From the NCBI GenBank assembly GCA_003507655.1, contig DNUZ01000011.1, positions 47,831 to 108,753 of the forward strand: DNA of 60,923 nt, read 5' to 3'. The translations under genes and the position numbers were made by a program. Below, in pieces: positions 26,684 through 35,982 of this stretch (its first letter is position 1; every line of letters begins with the position of its first letter). Under the pieces are notes generated by a model. That model ran no database searches. It was not told where the DNA came from and was given only the letters and a program-made list of their open reading frames with translations. This DNA comes from Lachnospiraceae bacterium (GTDB taxonomy: Bacteria > Bacillota > Clostridia > Lachnospirales > Lachnospiraceae).

Positions 26684-27063
26684 AAAAAATCCCCAACCAT
26701 CTGCAGCAATGCCAGCAATACCGGCATACTCACAAAAAGAATGGACACCTTGCCAAACAATTCGATCTGGCTCCCGACCGCACCATAGCCCGCATCCTTA
26801 CAGATTTCTGCCGCAAACTGTGCCACATAGGTAATTCCCATCATTTTTAACATCAGGCGGATATAACCGCCATCCAGGTTCAATACGGTCTCAATCCTGC
26901 CAATGTACTCCACAACAATTTCTAACTTTGTCACCAGATAAATAAAAATGCAGACGCAGGTTCCAAGACTGATGAGCATCCCATACTCTGCCTTATATGA
27001 TTTCAATGGGATTGCCAGACAGACACCTGCCATGCCGATCATTGCAATTTTTAAAATATCCAT
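26680..27063 (-). CDS. spoIIIAD: Stage III sporulation protein AD
   Basis: A 127-residue membrane protein with about four hydrophobic segments. The GYIRLMLKMMGITYVAQFAAEICKDAGY region is the family signature. It lies 9 bases after spoIIIAC. Confidence 0.95.
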   Translation of the reverse strand: MDILKIAMIGMAGVCLAIPLKSYKAEYGMLISLGTCVCIFIYLVTKLEIVVEYIGRIETVLNLDGGYIRLMLKMMGITYVAQFAAEICKDAGYGAVGSQIELFGKVSILFVSMPVLLALLQMVGDFL

Positions 27064-27071
27064 ACTTCCCC

Positions 27072-27266
27072 CTATAATGCAAACAAATCCTTCATCGTTG
27101 AAAACAATTCGTAGATATATGGTACGATCCAGAACAATACCAACAGCAGTCCTGCAAGACTTGTCAAAAATGCCTGCTCCTCTCTGCCGCTGTGCTTTAA
27201 TATCTGCGTTAACACGGTAACGATGATCCCGATTGCAGCAATTTTAAAAATCAGATTTACACTCAT
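27072..27266 (-). CDS. spoIIIAC: Stage III sporulation protein AC
   Basis: A 64-residue protein with two membrane segments and the family block LTQILKHSGREEQAFLTSLAG. The start at MSVNLIFKIAA has AGAAGGAGAA in front; a longer reading frame to 27320 has no ribosome binding site. Confidence 0.94.
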   Translation of the reverse strand: MSVNLIFKIAAIGIIVTVLTQILKHSGREEQAFLTSLAGLLLVLFWIVPYIYELFSTMKDLFAL

Positions 27267-27277
27267 ATGTTCTCCTT

Positions 27278-27796
27278 CTACAGTAATACGATAATCAGAA
27301 GCAGTCCCCCAAAGAGACAAACGCTCTGATATACCTTCTGCTTATTTCCCCGTTCCTCCCATATCTTTTGGATTTTCTCTTCCACACGGTTGATGTACAT
27401 TTCCACAGAAGCGATCTGACTTTTGCTGTCCACAGGCTCTAACAGTCTGCCCATATCTAAAAGGATTGCAAATTCCTCCCTGTTTAAAAAAAATGACCGT
27501 CTGTGTTCCTCAAAACACTCTCTCCAAAGTCTCTCCACTTCCTCTGTCTGGTGATACAGTATTTTTTCCGTAAACTCCATCAGTGGATCTTCAAATGGTG
27601 CTCCCGCTTTCTTTGCCATATCTGTGACTGCCTCTGCAATCGGAAGCCTGACATATTCTAACTGCTTTTCAAAGATGATCAGCATTTCTTTTATCGCTAA
27701 AAGCTGTCGCTCCTCTTCCCGAAACCTCTCTAAAAAAGTCAGACATCCACCCACCGAAGCTGTCAGGATCAAAACACTTCCTAAAATCTTTAACAT
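27278..27796 (-). CDS. spoIIIAB: Stage III sporulation protein AB
   Basis: It has hydrophobic segments at both ends (ILGSVLILTASVGGCL and SVCLFGGLLLIIVLL) and a helical middle (IKEMLIIFEKQLEYVRLPIAEA), like SpoIIIAB and the T2SS/GspF-type fold. Length 172 is usual. It overlaps spoIIIAA by 7 bases. Confidence 0.94.
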   Translation of the reverse strand: MLKILGSVLILTASVGGCLTFLERFREEERQLLAIKEMLIIFEKQLEYVRLPIAEAVTDMAKKAGAPFEDPLMEFTEKILYHQTEEVERLWRECFEEHRRSFFLNREEFAILLDMGRLLEPVDSKSQIASVEMYINRVEEKIQKIWEERGNKQKVYQSVCLFGGLLLIIVLL

Positions 27797-28731
27797 ATTT
27801 TTTCTAAGTTCTCATCATAGATATGGAACCTTCTCCTGCCATTTTCTGCTTTTTCTAAGAGGACGATCCTGCCAAACATCTGCTGTTCTAACATTTCTTT
27901 CAGGTATTTTTTTCTCGAAAGCTCTTTCATATCGTAAGCATGTACGGTCCCGATAATACGGCTGCCCGAATAGATTGCCTGCTCCATTGCCCGACAGTCC
28001 TCCCTGCTTCCGATCTCGTCTACCGCAATGATCTGCGGTGCCATCGAACGCAGCATCAACAGCATTCCAAAGGATTTTAAACAGCCGTCTAAGACATCAC
28101 TTCGGATTCCGATATCGTTTTGCGGGATTCCCTGACGGCAGGCAGCAATTTCGGAGCGCTCATCTATGATACTGATCTTCATTCCATGCAGCCTGTCCGA
28201 ACCGTTTGACAGAATCCGGATAGCATCTCTTAAATAAGTAGTCTTACCGATTCCGGGAGGCGAAACGAACAGGGTATTATAAATACTGTTCCTATGTATC
28301 AGATATGGGATGATGTCTTTTGCACAGCCACGTTTTTCTCTTGCCACACGGATATTCAAAAAATAAATATTCGACAGGCTTAACACCTTACCACCGTCCA
28401 TCACTACTTGTCCTGCCACTCCGATGCGGTGTCCGCCCTGCATGGTGATAAATCCCCTTTTCATCTCATCCTCATAGGCATAGAGTGAATAACTGCTGAT
28501 GAACTTTACCATGCTTTTAATATCCTCTTTCGTGGCACAATAGGCATTTACCTGGCTTCGTTCTAATCTGCCTGTTTCTTTTTTTAAATACCACTCTTCA
28601 TTTTCCATATGAAAGATCACAGGCTGTCCGATCCTGATACGGATTTCCTCTAAGGTATTTTCTTTCATCGTAACTTTTTGCAGTGTTTCCCGCAGATGCA
28701 GCGGAAAGATATGAAGCAGTTCTTCCTGCAT
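27790..28731 (-). CDS. spoIIIAA: Stage III sporulation ATPase AA
   Basis: A secretion-type ATPase with Walker A SPPGIGKTTYLRDAIR, Walker B IIAVDEIGSREDC and the IDERSEIAACRQG segment. It powers or assembles the SpoIIIA complex at the forespore. It is the first gene of the operon, with GGAGGGAG upstream and a sigma-E-like promoter at 28769-28797. Confidence 0.96.
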   Translation of the reverse strand: MQEELLHIFPLHLRETLQKVTMKENTLEEIRIRIGQPVIFHMENEEWYLKKETGRLERSQVNAYCATKEDIKSMVKFISSYSLYAYEDEMKRGFITMQGGHRIGVAGQVVMDGGKVLSLSNIYFLNIRVAREKRGCAKDIIPYLIHRNSIYNTLFVSPPGIGKTTYLRDAIRILSNGSDRLHGMKISIIDERSEIAACRQGIPQNDIGIRSDVLDGCLKSFGMLLMLRSMAPQIIAVDEIGSREDCRAMEQAIYSGSRIIGTVHAYDMKELSRKKYLKEMLEQQMFGRIVLLEKAENGRRRFHIYDENLEKIC

Positions 28732-28768
28732 AGATGCTCCCTCCTGTCTTTTGGTTTGTCCTTAAAAC

Positions 28769-28797
28769 ATTTATATGAGGGGCTTTTGGATTTATGC
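28769..28797 (-). promoter_or_regulatory. Sigma-E-like promoter of spoIIIA
   Basis: GCATAAA (28791-28797) and CATATAAAT (28769-28777) lie 13 bases apart on the minus strand. The same -10 word occurs before spoIVA. The fit to the mother-cell sigma-E consensus (K-M-ATA-W-W and CATACANT) is good but not perfect. Confidence 0.65.
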
Positions 28798-28838
28798 ATA
28801 AAAAGAGTACTGCCACGATTTCTCTACGACAGTACTCT
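28796..28838 (-). terminator. Terminator upstream of spoIIIA
   Basis: AGAGTACTG (28804-28812) pairs with CAGTACTCT (28830-28838), and TTTTT follows on the minus strand. It insulates spoIIIA from genes to its right. Its T-tract reaches the -35 of the sigma-E-like promoter. Confidence 0.8.
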
Positions 28839-28907
28839 CTACATTCATGTCTTTTTTATATTTACATATTTATTTTTTATATTTATTTCCTTCTATTGTT
28901 CTTATCC

Positions 28908-29291
28908 TTACAATCTGAAATAATAGATAGCCGGTGTATCATATCCGCCTTTTGCATCAATATCATAGATCACGAATTTAAAATAATTGTATTTGCCTAA
29001 TTTCTTAAGATCAACACTGCCCTTATAATCTCCTGTTACAGGATCATATTTGTCAAGCATTGCATTGTTCATAACATTTGTTAACTTCGTTCCGCTCTTA
29101 TAGGAGGCATTATTCAGATTTAACGGGATCATTGCCGATGCACAATCTCTTCCTTTTGTATCTGTTTGTCTGGAATTTTTCTGTTTTTTCGTACAACGGA
29201 ACCAAATAGCCCCGGCTTTGTGCAGTTTGCCAATCCAAAAACTTGAAACCGCCTTTTGACACCCTGATCCTATAACGTAAAAAGAGACCAT
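28908..29291 (-). pseudogene. Doubtful remnant of a surface protein
   Basis: A 127-codon open frame starting inside the rpsU terminator. Only the last 70 residues look protein-like (KYDPVTGDYKGSVDLKKLGKY, then a Tyr-rich end). No signal peptide, membrane segment or ribosome binding site is seen. A real terminator follows it at 28796-28838, so a gene probably ended here. I think it is the tail of a lost secreted protein; it could also be a real small gene. Confidence 0.3.
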
Positions 29292-29305
29292 CTTACGATA
29301 GTCTC
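29278..29305 (-). terminator. rpsU terminator
   Basis: GAGACTATC and GATGGTCTC pair on the minus strand and are followed by TTTTTAC. It begins 15 bases after the rpsU stop. Confidence 0.85.
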
Positions 29306-29319
29306 TCCATTTCGCTGTC

Positions 29320-29496
29320 TTAGTTATATTTACGTTTTCTTGCAGCTTCTGATTTCTTTTTACGTCTTACGCTTGGTTTTTCGTAATGTTCTCTCTTACG
29401 AATCTCCTGCTGGATACCTGCTTTTGCACAGTTTCTCTTGAATCTACGTAAAGCGGAATCTAAAGTCTCGTTCTCTTTTACGATTACATTTGACAT
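29320..29496 (-). CDS. rpsU: 30S ribosomal protein S21
   Basis: A 58-residue basic protein, [20 protein letters not shown] at the start and [13 protein letters not shown] at the end: clear bS21. It joins the small subunit and helps initiation. It has GGAGGGAGG upstream, its own promoter at 29569-29596 and its own terminator. Confidence 0.97.
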   Translation of the reverse strand: MSNVIVKENETLDSALRRFKRNCAKAGIQQEIRKREHYEKPSVRRKKKSEAARKRKYN

Positions 29497-29568
29497 AGTC
29501 TCACACCTAACCTCCCTCCAGTTGTAAATTGTGCTCCAACTGTTTGGGTAATATTTGCACTATTAATT

Positions 29569-29596
29569 ATTATAACAGATAATCCCTGTAAGTCAA
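29569..29596 (-). promoter_or_regulatory. rpsU promoter
   Basis: TTGACT (29591-29596) and TATAAT (29569-29574) with a 16-base spacer, 73 bases before the rpsU start. Confidence 0.85.
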
Positions 29597-29625
29597 TAAC
29601 TTACGGTGTTTTTATTTTCGGATTT

Positions 29626-30297
29626 TTATTCAATATATATCTTGCCTTCGCCTGCATTATTACTTTCAACATGAAAACCACTCTCTGACTGTCTCATAGG
29701 CTCTACCCTTGTAGAATACCCTTCACCTTTCTTCAAATTTTTCAGTGTCAGACTATTCTTTGTGGTATATTTGATATATTCATCGTTATCTTTATAGTAA
29801 CGCACCTTATAGACATTAGCTCCGGATACTTTATCCCAACTGAGTTTTACCGAATTGGATTTTTTCCACTCATATTTCAGATTCTCTATTTTCCCTTCCG
29901 GTTCTGTGACCACTTCTAACGGTTCTGAATATTTTTTCTTTCCGGAGGAATCCACGGAATATATTCTGACATAATAACTGCTTCCCGGTTTCAAATCATG
30001 TATATAGGTACTACATATATTATGATTCCTTGTGTCCACATAAATGTGGCCAACTTTCCGGTATCCATCCTGTTTATTTTTTGACACTTCAATGATATAA
30101 GGCTCTTCGACCGTCTTCCCTCTCCACTGAATTATGACATTCTCATTCGTGGCATCTGTCTGCTGAAACTCTCCATCAGCTATAAACTCCACAATTTTTA
30201 TAACTGCCAATGCTGCTGCTAAAACAATGATGATCACAACAAGCACTCTGTCTTTTTTCTTATCCGGTTCTTCCTTTTTTTCTAATAATTCTTCCAT
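29626..30297 (-). CDS. Membrane-anchored fibronectin-III-like protein
   Basis: One N-terminal membrane segment (VLVVIIIVLAAALAVIKIV) follows a charged Lys/Glu cytoplasmic start. Two beta-sandwich domains resembling fibronectin type III follow, with LKPGSSYYVRIYSV and VKLSWDKVSGANVYKVRYY as typical strands. The ATG at 30297 has CAGGAG in front; the longer TTG start at 30339 has no such support. It is related to the two secreted proteins upstream. Function unknown, surface-exposed. Confidence 0.85.
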   Translation of the reverse strand: MEELLEKKEEPDKKKDRVLVVIIIVLAAALAVIKIVEFIADGEFQQTDATNENVIIQWRGKTVEEPYIIEVSKNKQDGYRKVGHIYVDTRNHNICSTYIHDLKPGSSYYVRIYSVDSSGKKKYSEPLEVVTEPEGKIENLKYEWKKSNSVKLSWDKVSGANVYKVRYYKDNDEYIKYTTKNSLTLKNLKKGEGYSTRVEPMRQSESGFHVESNNAGEGKIYIE

Positions 30298-30351
30298 ACC
30301 CGACTCCTGTTTATCAATTTTTCCTATTCTTTCTCCCAATTTCAGTAAAAT

Positions 30352-30383
30352 AACGTGTAAAAGACAAATGCCTTTTACACGTT
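30352..30383 (-). terminator. Terminator after the second FnIII gene
   Basis: A perfect 12-base palindrome: AACGTGTAAAAG (30352-30363) and CTTTTACACGTT (30372-30383), followed by ATTTTA on the minus strand. Nearly the same hairpin follows the next gene at 31728-31760, so the hairpin appears to have been copied with the gene. Confidence 0.75.
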
Positions 30384-30393
30384 ACTACCGTTC

Positions 30394-31671
30394 TTATTTC
30401 TTGTATTTGAGCTTCCAGCAATAATTTGCATTACCTGCTAACCCGGAAACATACTTATTGCCGACCTTTTTTTGTGGTGCAATATAGAAATAATAAGTTT
30501 TTCCTGATTTCAGCTTACTTTTACCGCATTTTGTGATGACGGTTCCAGTCTTTGTAGTTGTCTGGAATTTCTTATACCCGGAATCCTTCTTATTAGAAAC
30601 ATATACTACATAACGGTTTGCACCTTTAATCTTATCCCAACTGATCTGAATTCCTTTTTTGCTCTTATTATTCTTTGCTTTTGTAACATCCGGCTGTGGG
30701 CTTACATATTTCCAGGAAGACCAGCCGCCATACATTTTCTCATTCTTACTATTTAAAGCATATGCACGAACTCTGACCTTATAGAAATTATGCTTCTTTA
30801 ATGCAGACGTCTTGATATAAGTCTGAGGATATGTTGAACTTGTGGTTACCGTTTTAATCTTAGAATCCTTATCCTTATATGCGGTGTAAAGCTGATACTG
30901 ATATCCGTCTGCACACTCTATTGTAGAATTTCTTACAGAAATTTCCGATAAATTCTGCCAATAGTAATTTACCTCTACACCACTCACTTTAGAAGGTTTT
31001 ACCGAAACATTCCCTCTAGATATATAATCACCTGACCATGCAATAGTCATTCCATCGGCATATTTTCTTCCTCCGGTAACGCGAATTGTATATGATGCAT
31101 TTTTTGTAAGATTTTTCAGTGTCACACTTGTTCCGGTCGTTATACACTGCATCTTTGCTGTACTTGTTGTATAATATTCCACTTCATAAACGTCTGCTCC
31201 CGGTACTGCGGACCAATTCACAGTAATGGAATTCGTTGTAGATTTTGTATGTGTAAGTGTAGCCGGTGCCTTATCCGGTTTAGTAACTACTGCAACCGGT
31301 GCGGAAGTATCTCCCCATATTTTCTCATATGTTTTACTATCATTAACAAATGGTGTTATCCGCACATAATATGTCTTTCCTGCTTCCAGATTACTTATCC
31401 ATGTTGGTGATGAATACTCATTTTCATCCACCACAATATAACCTGTAGACGGCTGTTCCGAAATCTCCACCTTATATCTTGTATCACTGCCTCCTAAACA
31501 GGACCAGCTTACCTCTACAGATGTAGACGAACCTTCAATCTGCTTTAACCCTGTAATAGGTGATGGTTTACTTGCTGCTTTTACTGGAAATGCAGTGATC
31601 AGAACTAATGCAAAGGCTGCTACTAATGTCAGGATCAATCTGTTTCCCACATTTTTGAAACTCTTTCCCAT
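30394..31671 (-). CDS. Secreted protein with fibronectin-III-like domains (copy 2)
   Basis: A signal peptide ends near residue 32. Four beta-sandwich units follow, two of clear fibronectin-III type (LKQIEGSSTSVEVSWSC and TNSITVNWSAVPGADVYEVEYY). The last two (from about residue 225) are nearly the same as in the protein at 31789. No sortase motif, membrane anchor or enzyme domain is seen, so it may be released or bound to the wall. AGGAGG precedes the ATG. Confidence 0.9.
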   Translation of the reverse strand: MGKSFKNVGNRLILTLVAAFALVLITAFPVKAASKPSPITGLKQIEGSSTSVEVSWSCLGGSDTRYKVEISEQPSTGYIVVDENEYSSPTWISNLEAGKTYYVRITPFVNDSKTYEKIWGDTSAPVAVVTKPDKAPATLTHTKSTTNSITVNWSAVPGADVYEVEYYTTSTAKMQCITTGTSVTLKNLTKNASYTIRVTGGRKYADGMTIAWSGDYISRGNVSVKPSKVSGVEVNYYWQNLSEISVRNSTIECADGYQYQLYTAYKDKDSKIKTVTTSSTYPQTYIKTSALKKHNFYKVRVRAYALNSKNEKMYGGWSSWKYVSPQPDVTKAKNNKSKKGIQISWDKIKGANRYVVYVSNKKDSGYKKFQTTTKTGTVITKCGKSKLKSGKTYYFYIAPQKKVGNKYVSGLAGNANYCWKLKYKK

Positions 31672-31727
31672 AGTCTCCTCCTTAGTTTTTATTTGTTTTA
31701 ATTAATGCTTTTTTATTTTAACAAAAT

Positions 31728-31760
31728 AACATGTAAAAGACAATATATCTTTTACACGTT
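31728..31760 (-). terminator. Terminator after the first FnIII gene
   Basis: AACATGTAAAAG (31728-31739) pairs with CTTTTACACGTT (31749-31760) with one mismatch. It ends the alaS-FnIII transcript. Confidence 0.7.
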
Positions 31761-31788
31761 ATTCCTGTTTTTCTGATATTTTCTGTTT

Positions 31789-33084
31789 TTAGTAGGTCAT
31801 TGACCAACGTTTTGTGGCATTTCCTGCTGTACCTGACTGATACTTATTGTCTACCTTCTTCTGTGCCACTACATAGAAGTAATATGTTTTTCCTGATTTC
31901 AGCTTGTTTTTACCATATTTTGTGATGGTCGTGCTGTTCTTTCCAGTTGTCTGGAACTTCTTATAACCGGAATCCTTTTTTGTAGAAACATATACTACAT
32001 AACGGTCTGCACCATTGATCTTATCCCAGTTGATCTTAATTCCTTTTTGGGTATGTTTCTTACTTGTCACATCCGGCTGTGGGCTTACATATTTCCAGGA
32101 AGACCATACGCCATAAATCTTCTCATTCTTGCTGTTTAAGGAATAAGCACGCACTCTGACTTTGTAAAAATTATGGTTTTTCAAAGCAGATATCTTCATG
32201 CTTGCTGACACCTGATTCGAAGAACCCGGATTGTTCTGGTTTACGGTAATACTCTTAACCTTTGTCTCTTTATCCTGACCTTTGTATGCAGTGTAAAGCT
32301 GATACTGGTATCCATCCGCACATGCTTTTGCTTTGTTTGTAATACTGATCTTTGACAGGTTCTGATAATATCCGCTTACTTTGATGCCTTCCACTTTTGT
32401 GGATTTTACCGGAACATCGTATTTGGTATGATAGTTGCCCCATGCTCTTCCCGTGCCATCCGTATATTTCTTTCCGGCACGCACCTTGATCGTATATCTC
32501 GCATCTTTGGAAAGTTTTTTTAAAGTAACACTGGTTCCTGTTGTCTCTTTTGTAAATTCATTGGCTGTACCGGACTGGCTGTAAACAACCTGATACACAT
32601 CTGCTCCCGGTACTGCTGACCATTTGACCTTGATCGTATCTGTTGATGATTTTACATGTGTCAGACTTGCCGGTGTGCTATCCGGTGCGGTCACAACCCG
32701 CAATGGCCGGGATGTGGTTCCCTTAACTTTTGTATATTTATTCAATCCTTCAATATTATATTTAAAAGGAGTGATACGAACATAATAAACTTTTCCTGCA
32801 CCTAATTTTGTCAGAGTGATAGACGCAGAAGACTGGCTTTCCTTATATGTCCAGTAACCACTGGACATCTGTTCCGACATTTCAACTTTAAAACGAACCT
32901 CACTTCCCGGGCAGGACCAGCTGATACCTGCTGAAGTCGTAGAAGCATCTGTCTGTTTCATATCTGCTACTAACGGAACACTGCTATCTGCCTTTACCGG
33001 AACGGTTGTCACAAGCATTAATAAAAATGCTGCTGCAAATGTCATGACAAATCTGCTCCAAACACTTTTTGAACTTCTCTTCAT
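31789..33084 (-). CDS. Secreted protein with fibronectin-III-like domains (copy 1)
   Basis: A signal peptide is followed by four domains in the same order as the copy at 30394; the last 200 residues are closely alike (KISALKNHNFYKVRVRAYSLN and INGADRYVVYVSTKKDSGYK). It starts 25 bases after alaS, with GGGAGA in front and no room for a promoter, so it is probably read with alaS. A tandem duplication gave the second copy. Function unknown. Confidence 0.9.
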   Translation of the reverse strand: MKRSSKSVWSRFVMTFAAAFLLMLVTTVPVKADSSVPLVADMKQTDASTTSAGISWSCPGSEVRFKVEMSEQMSSGYWTYKESQSSASITLTKLGAGKVYYVRITPFKYNIEGLNKYTKVKGTTSRPLRVVTAPDSTPASLTHVKSSTDTIKVKWSAVPGADVYQVVYSQSGTANEFTKETTGTSVTLKKLSKDARYTIKVRAGKKYTDGTGRAWGNYHTKYDVPVKSTKVEGIKVSGYYQNLSKISITNKAKACADGYQYQLYTAYKGQDKETKVKSITVNQNNPGSSNQVSASMKISALKNHNFYKVRVRAYSLNSKNEKIYGVWSSWKYVSPQPDVTSKKHTQKGIKINWDKINGADRYVVYVSTKKDSGYKKFQTTGKNSTTITKYGKNKLKSGKTYYFYVVAQKKVDNKYQSGTAGNATKRWSMTY

Positions 33085-33109
33085 AGTTTCTCCCTAAACT
33101 TTTGACATT

Positions 33110-35779
33110 TTATTTTAACTGCTCTTCTAATGCACTCTTTGCCTGTGCTAATGCATCTGCGATTCCGGCCGGATTTTTTCCGCCTGCCTGTGCCATATTC
33201 GGACGACCGCCGCCACCGCCGCCAACGGTTTTTGCAATGGCTTTGATCAGATTACCTGCATGAGCACCGGACTTCATTGCTGCATCGGTTGCCATGGCAA
33301 CAAGGTTGACTCTTCCGTCACATTCGGATGCTAATACAATAACACCTTCACCCAGCTTTTCCTTTAACTGGTCGCCTAGATCTCTTAAGCCGTTCATATC
33401 CACACCGTCTGCACGGACTGCTAAAAGCTTAGTGCCCTTCACTTCTTCTACCTGATCCATCACATCGCCAAGTGCTTCTTTTGCTGCCTTGCTCTTTAAG
33501 GATTCATTCTCACTCTGAAGGGCTTTCATCTCTGCCATCAAGTGCTCTAATTTTTCTACCAGACTCTGTGGGTTTGTCTTTACTAATTTAGAAGCCTGCT
33601 CTAAAGTGTCCTCTAAGGTGTCATAGTAATGGAATACTCCCTCGGAAGTCAGTGCCTCAATACGGCGTACACCGGCTGCAACACCAGATTCCGATACAAT
33701 CTTAAATGCACTGATATTGCTTGTATTGTCGACATGTGTTCCTGCACAAAGCTCTGTGGAAAAATCTCCCATGCTGACCACGCGTACACTCTCACCGTAT
33801 TTTTCTCCAAAGAGTGCCATTGCACCGGTCTTTTTCGCTTCGTCTAAGGACATGATCTTCGTTTCAACAGGAAGTGCCTCGGCAATCTTTTCATTTACCA
33901 GAGCTTCTGTCTTTGCGATTTCTTCCGGAGTCATTGCTGCAAAATGTGAGAAGTCAAAACGAAGTCTCTTATCATCTACATAGGAACCATGCTGTTCTAC
34001 ATGGGTACCCAAGACTTCACGCAGCGCTCTTTGTAATAAATGGGTCGCACTGTGGTTTCTTCTTGTCAGGGAGCGTCTCTTCTCCTCAACTTCTAATGTA
34101 GCCACATCACCGGTCTTTAACATACCGCTGACCATTTTTCCGACATGACCGATCCTTCCACCACGCAGCTTGATCACATCTTCTACCTGGAATTTTCCAT
34201 CCTTTGTTGTGATAAATCCGTGGTCTGCACACTGTCCACCCATAGTTGCATAAAATGGCGTCTGCTCTACGATCACAGTTCCCATATCACCATCGGAAAG
34301 TGCTTCTACGATCTCTCTTTCTGTGGTAAGAACCGTGATCTTTGACTCATGTACTAATCTGTCATAGCCGACAAACTCACTGGTAATGGAGGTGTCAATC
34401 TCATCATATACAGTTGCATCTACTCCAATATAGGTGGTCTCTTTTCTGGAACTGCGGGCTTTTTCTCTCTGCTTTTCCATGCATTTTTTGAATCCCTCTT
34501 CATCAATGGTAAAGCCCTTTTCCTCTAAAATCTCCTGTGTCAGATCCATCGGGAATCCATAGGTATCATATAATTTAAATGCATGCTCGCCGGAAAGCAC
34601 CTTCGTACCTGCTGCTTCCATTTCTTTTTGCATGTCCTCTAAAATACCAAGTCCCTGATCGATCGTCTTATTGAATTTTTCTTCTTCCTGACTTAATACC
34701 TTTAAGATAAAGTCTTTCTTTTCCTCTAATTCCGGATATCCGTCTTTACTCTCTGCAATGACGGTCTTACTCAGCTCTGCCAAGAACTGTCCTTCGATAC
34801 CCAGCAGTCTGCCATGTCTTGCTGCACGGCGGATGATCCTGCGCAGTACATATCCTCTTCCCTCGTTTGATGGCATAATTCCATCGGAGATCATAAAGGT
34901 TGCGGAACGGATATGATCGGTGATCAGACGGATCGATACGTCGTCTAAAGCATCGGTCTGATAGGTCTTATGGGAAATCTCGCAAATTCTATCACGGATT
35001 GCCTTCATCGTATCAATATCAAATACGGAATCCACATCCTGTACTACGACTGCAAGACGCTCTAATCCCATACCGGTATCAATGTTCTTGTTCTCAAGTT
35101 CTTCATAGTTGCCATGTCCGTCACCGTTGAATTGGGTAAACACGTTATTCCATACTTCCATAAAACGGTCGCACTCACAGCCCACTTTACAGTCCGGACT
35201 GCCACAGCCGTATTTTTCTCCACGGTCATAATAAATTTCAGAACACGGACCGCAAGGACCTGCACCATGCTCCCAGAAGTTGTCACATTCTCCGTTTTCA
35301 TCACGGTAAAAACGTGTGATCTTCTCTGCTGGAACACCGATCTCTTTTGTCCAGATGTCGAATGCCTCATCATCTTCTCCATAAATAGAAGGATAGAGTC
35401 TCTCCGGCTCCATACCGATGACTTCTGTTAAAAATTCCCAGCTCCATGCGATTGCCTCATGTTTGAAATAATCACCAAAGGAAAAGTTACCAAGCATCTC
35501 AAAAAAGGTCAGATGTCTTGCTGTCTTACCAACATTTTCAATATCTCCTGTACGGACACATTTCTGGCAGGTTGTCACTCTTCTTCTCGGTGGAATCTCC
35601 TGTCCTGTAAAATAAGGCTTTAACGGTGCCATTCCCGCATTGATCAACAGTAAACTGTTATCATTATGCGGAACCAGCGAAAAGCTGTTCATTACTAAAT
35701 GTCCCTTACTCTCAAAAAACTCCAGATACATTCTTCGGAGCTCATTTACACCATACTTCTTCACGATCTGTTCCTCCAA
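33110..35779 (-). CDS. alaS: Alanyl-tRNA synthetase
   Basis: A class II synthetase of 889 residues. Motif 1 region FFESKGHLVMNSFSLVPHND, the HLTFFEMLGNFSFGDYFK block and the editing-domain HSATHLLQRALREVLG and CAGTHVDNTSNI motifs (zinc-binding His/Cys) are present, as is the C-terminal glycine-rich block VGGGGGGRPNMAQAGG. No T-box leader is seen upstream. Confidence 0.98.
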   Translation of the reverse strand: MEEQIVKKYGVNELRRMYLEFFESKGHLVMNSFSLVPHNDNSLLLINAGMAPLKPYFTGQEIPPRRRVTTCQKCVRTGDIENVGKTARHLTFFEMLGNFSFGDYFKHEAIAWSWEFLTEVIGMEPERLYPSIYGEDDEAFDIWTKEIGVPAEKITRFYRDENGECDNFWEHGAGPCGPCSEIYYDRGEKYGCGSPDCKVGCECDRFMEVWNNVFTQFNGDGHGNYEELENKNIDTGMGLERLAVVVQDVDSVFDIDTMKAIRDRICEISHKTYQTDALDDVSIRLITDHIRSATFMISDGIMPSNEGRGYVLRRIIRRAARHGRLLGIEGQFLAELSKTVIAESKDGYPELEEKKDFILKVLSQEEEKFNKTIDQGLGILEDMQKEMEAAGTKVLSGEHAFKLYDTYGFPMDLTQEILEEKGFTIDEEGFKKCMEKQREKARSSRKETTYIGVDATVYDEIDTSITSEFVGYDRLVHESKITVLTTEREIVEALSDGDMGTVIVEQTPFYATMGGQCADHGFITTKDGKFQVEDVIKLRGGRIGHVGKMVSGMLKTGDVATLEVEEKRRSLTRRNHSATHLLQRALREVLGTHVEQHGSYVDDKRLRFDFSHFAAMTPEEIAKTEALVNEKIAEALPVETKIMSLDEAKKTGAMALFGEKYGESVRVVSMGDFSTELCAGTHVDNTSNISAFKIVSESGVAAGVRRIEALTSEGVFHYYDTLEDTLEQASKLVKTNPQSLVEKLEHLMAEMKALQSENESLKSKAAKEALGDVMDQVEEVKGTKLLAVRADGVDMNGLRDLGDQLKEKLGEGVIVLASECDGRVNLVAMATDAAMKSGAHAGNLIKAIAKTVGGGGGGRPNMAQAGGKNPAGIADALAQAKSALEEQLK

Positions 35780-35782
35780 AAT

Positions 35783-35917
35783 CTATTTCTCGTTTGCTTC
35801 TGATTTTGCATCCTTGCTCATTCTCCATTTTTTTCCGGCAAACACACCGGCGACTGCAAGAATTACAAATACAACGAATTTAATAAAATACTGCAGAAAA
35901 CTTGCTAAAAATGCCAT
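35783..35917 (-). CDS. 44-residue single-pass membrane peptide before alaS
   Basis: The product MAFLASFLQYFIKFVVFVIL... has one membrane segment (residues 4-27) and a charged tail ending KDAKSEANEK. GGAGGAAG is 6 bases before the ATG. It starts behind the promoter at 35954-35982 and its stop is 4 bases from alaS, so the two are co-transcribed. I do not recognise the family. Confidence 0.75.
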   Translation of the reverse strand: MAFLASFLQYFIKFVVFVILAVAGVFAGKKWRMSKDAKSEANEK

Positions 35918-35953
35918 ATTACTTCCTCCATCTTCTATAAAACACTATGTTTT

Positions 35954-35982
35954 ATCATATCATAGGCAAAATCTTATTTCAA
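35954..35982 (-). promoter_or_regulatory. Promoter of the alaS operon
   Basis: TTGAAA (35977-35982) and TATGAT (35954-35959) with 17 bases between. The -35 lies in the last two sense codons of rnhA. Confidence 0.75.

Noticed and set aside
35780..35980. T-box leader before alaS
   Set aside because: The space between promoter and alaS is filled by a 44-codon gene; no T-box core or antiterminator was seen. The cysK leader also lacks one.
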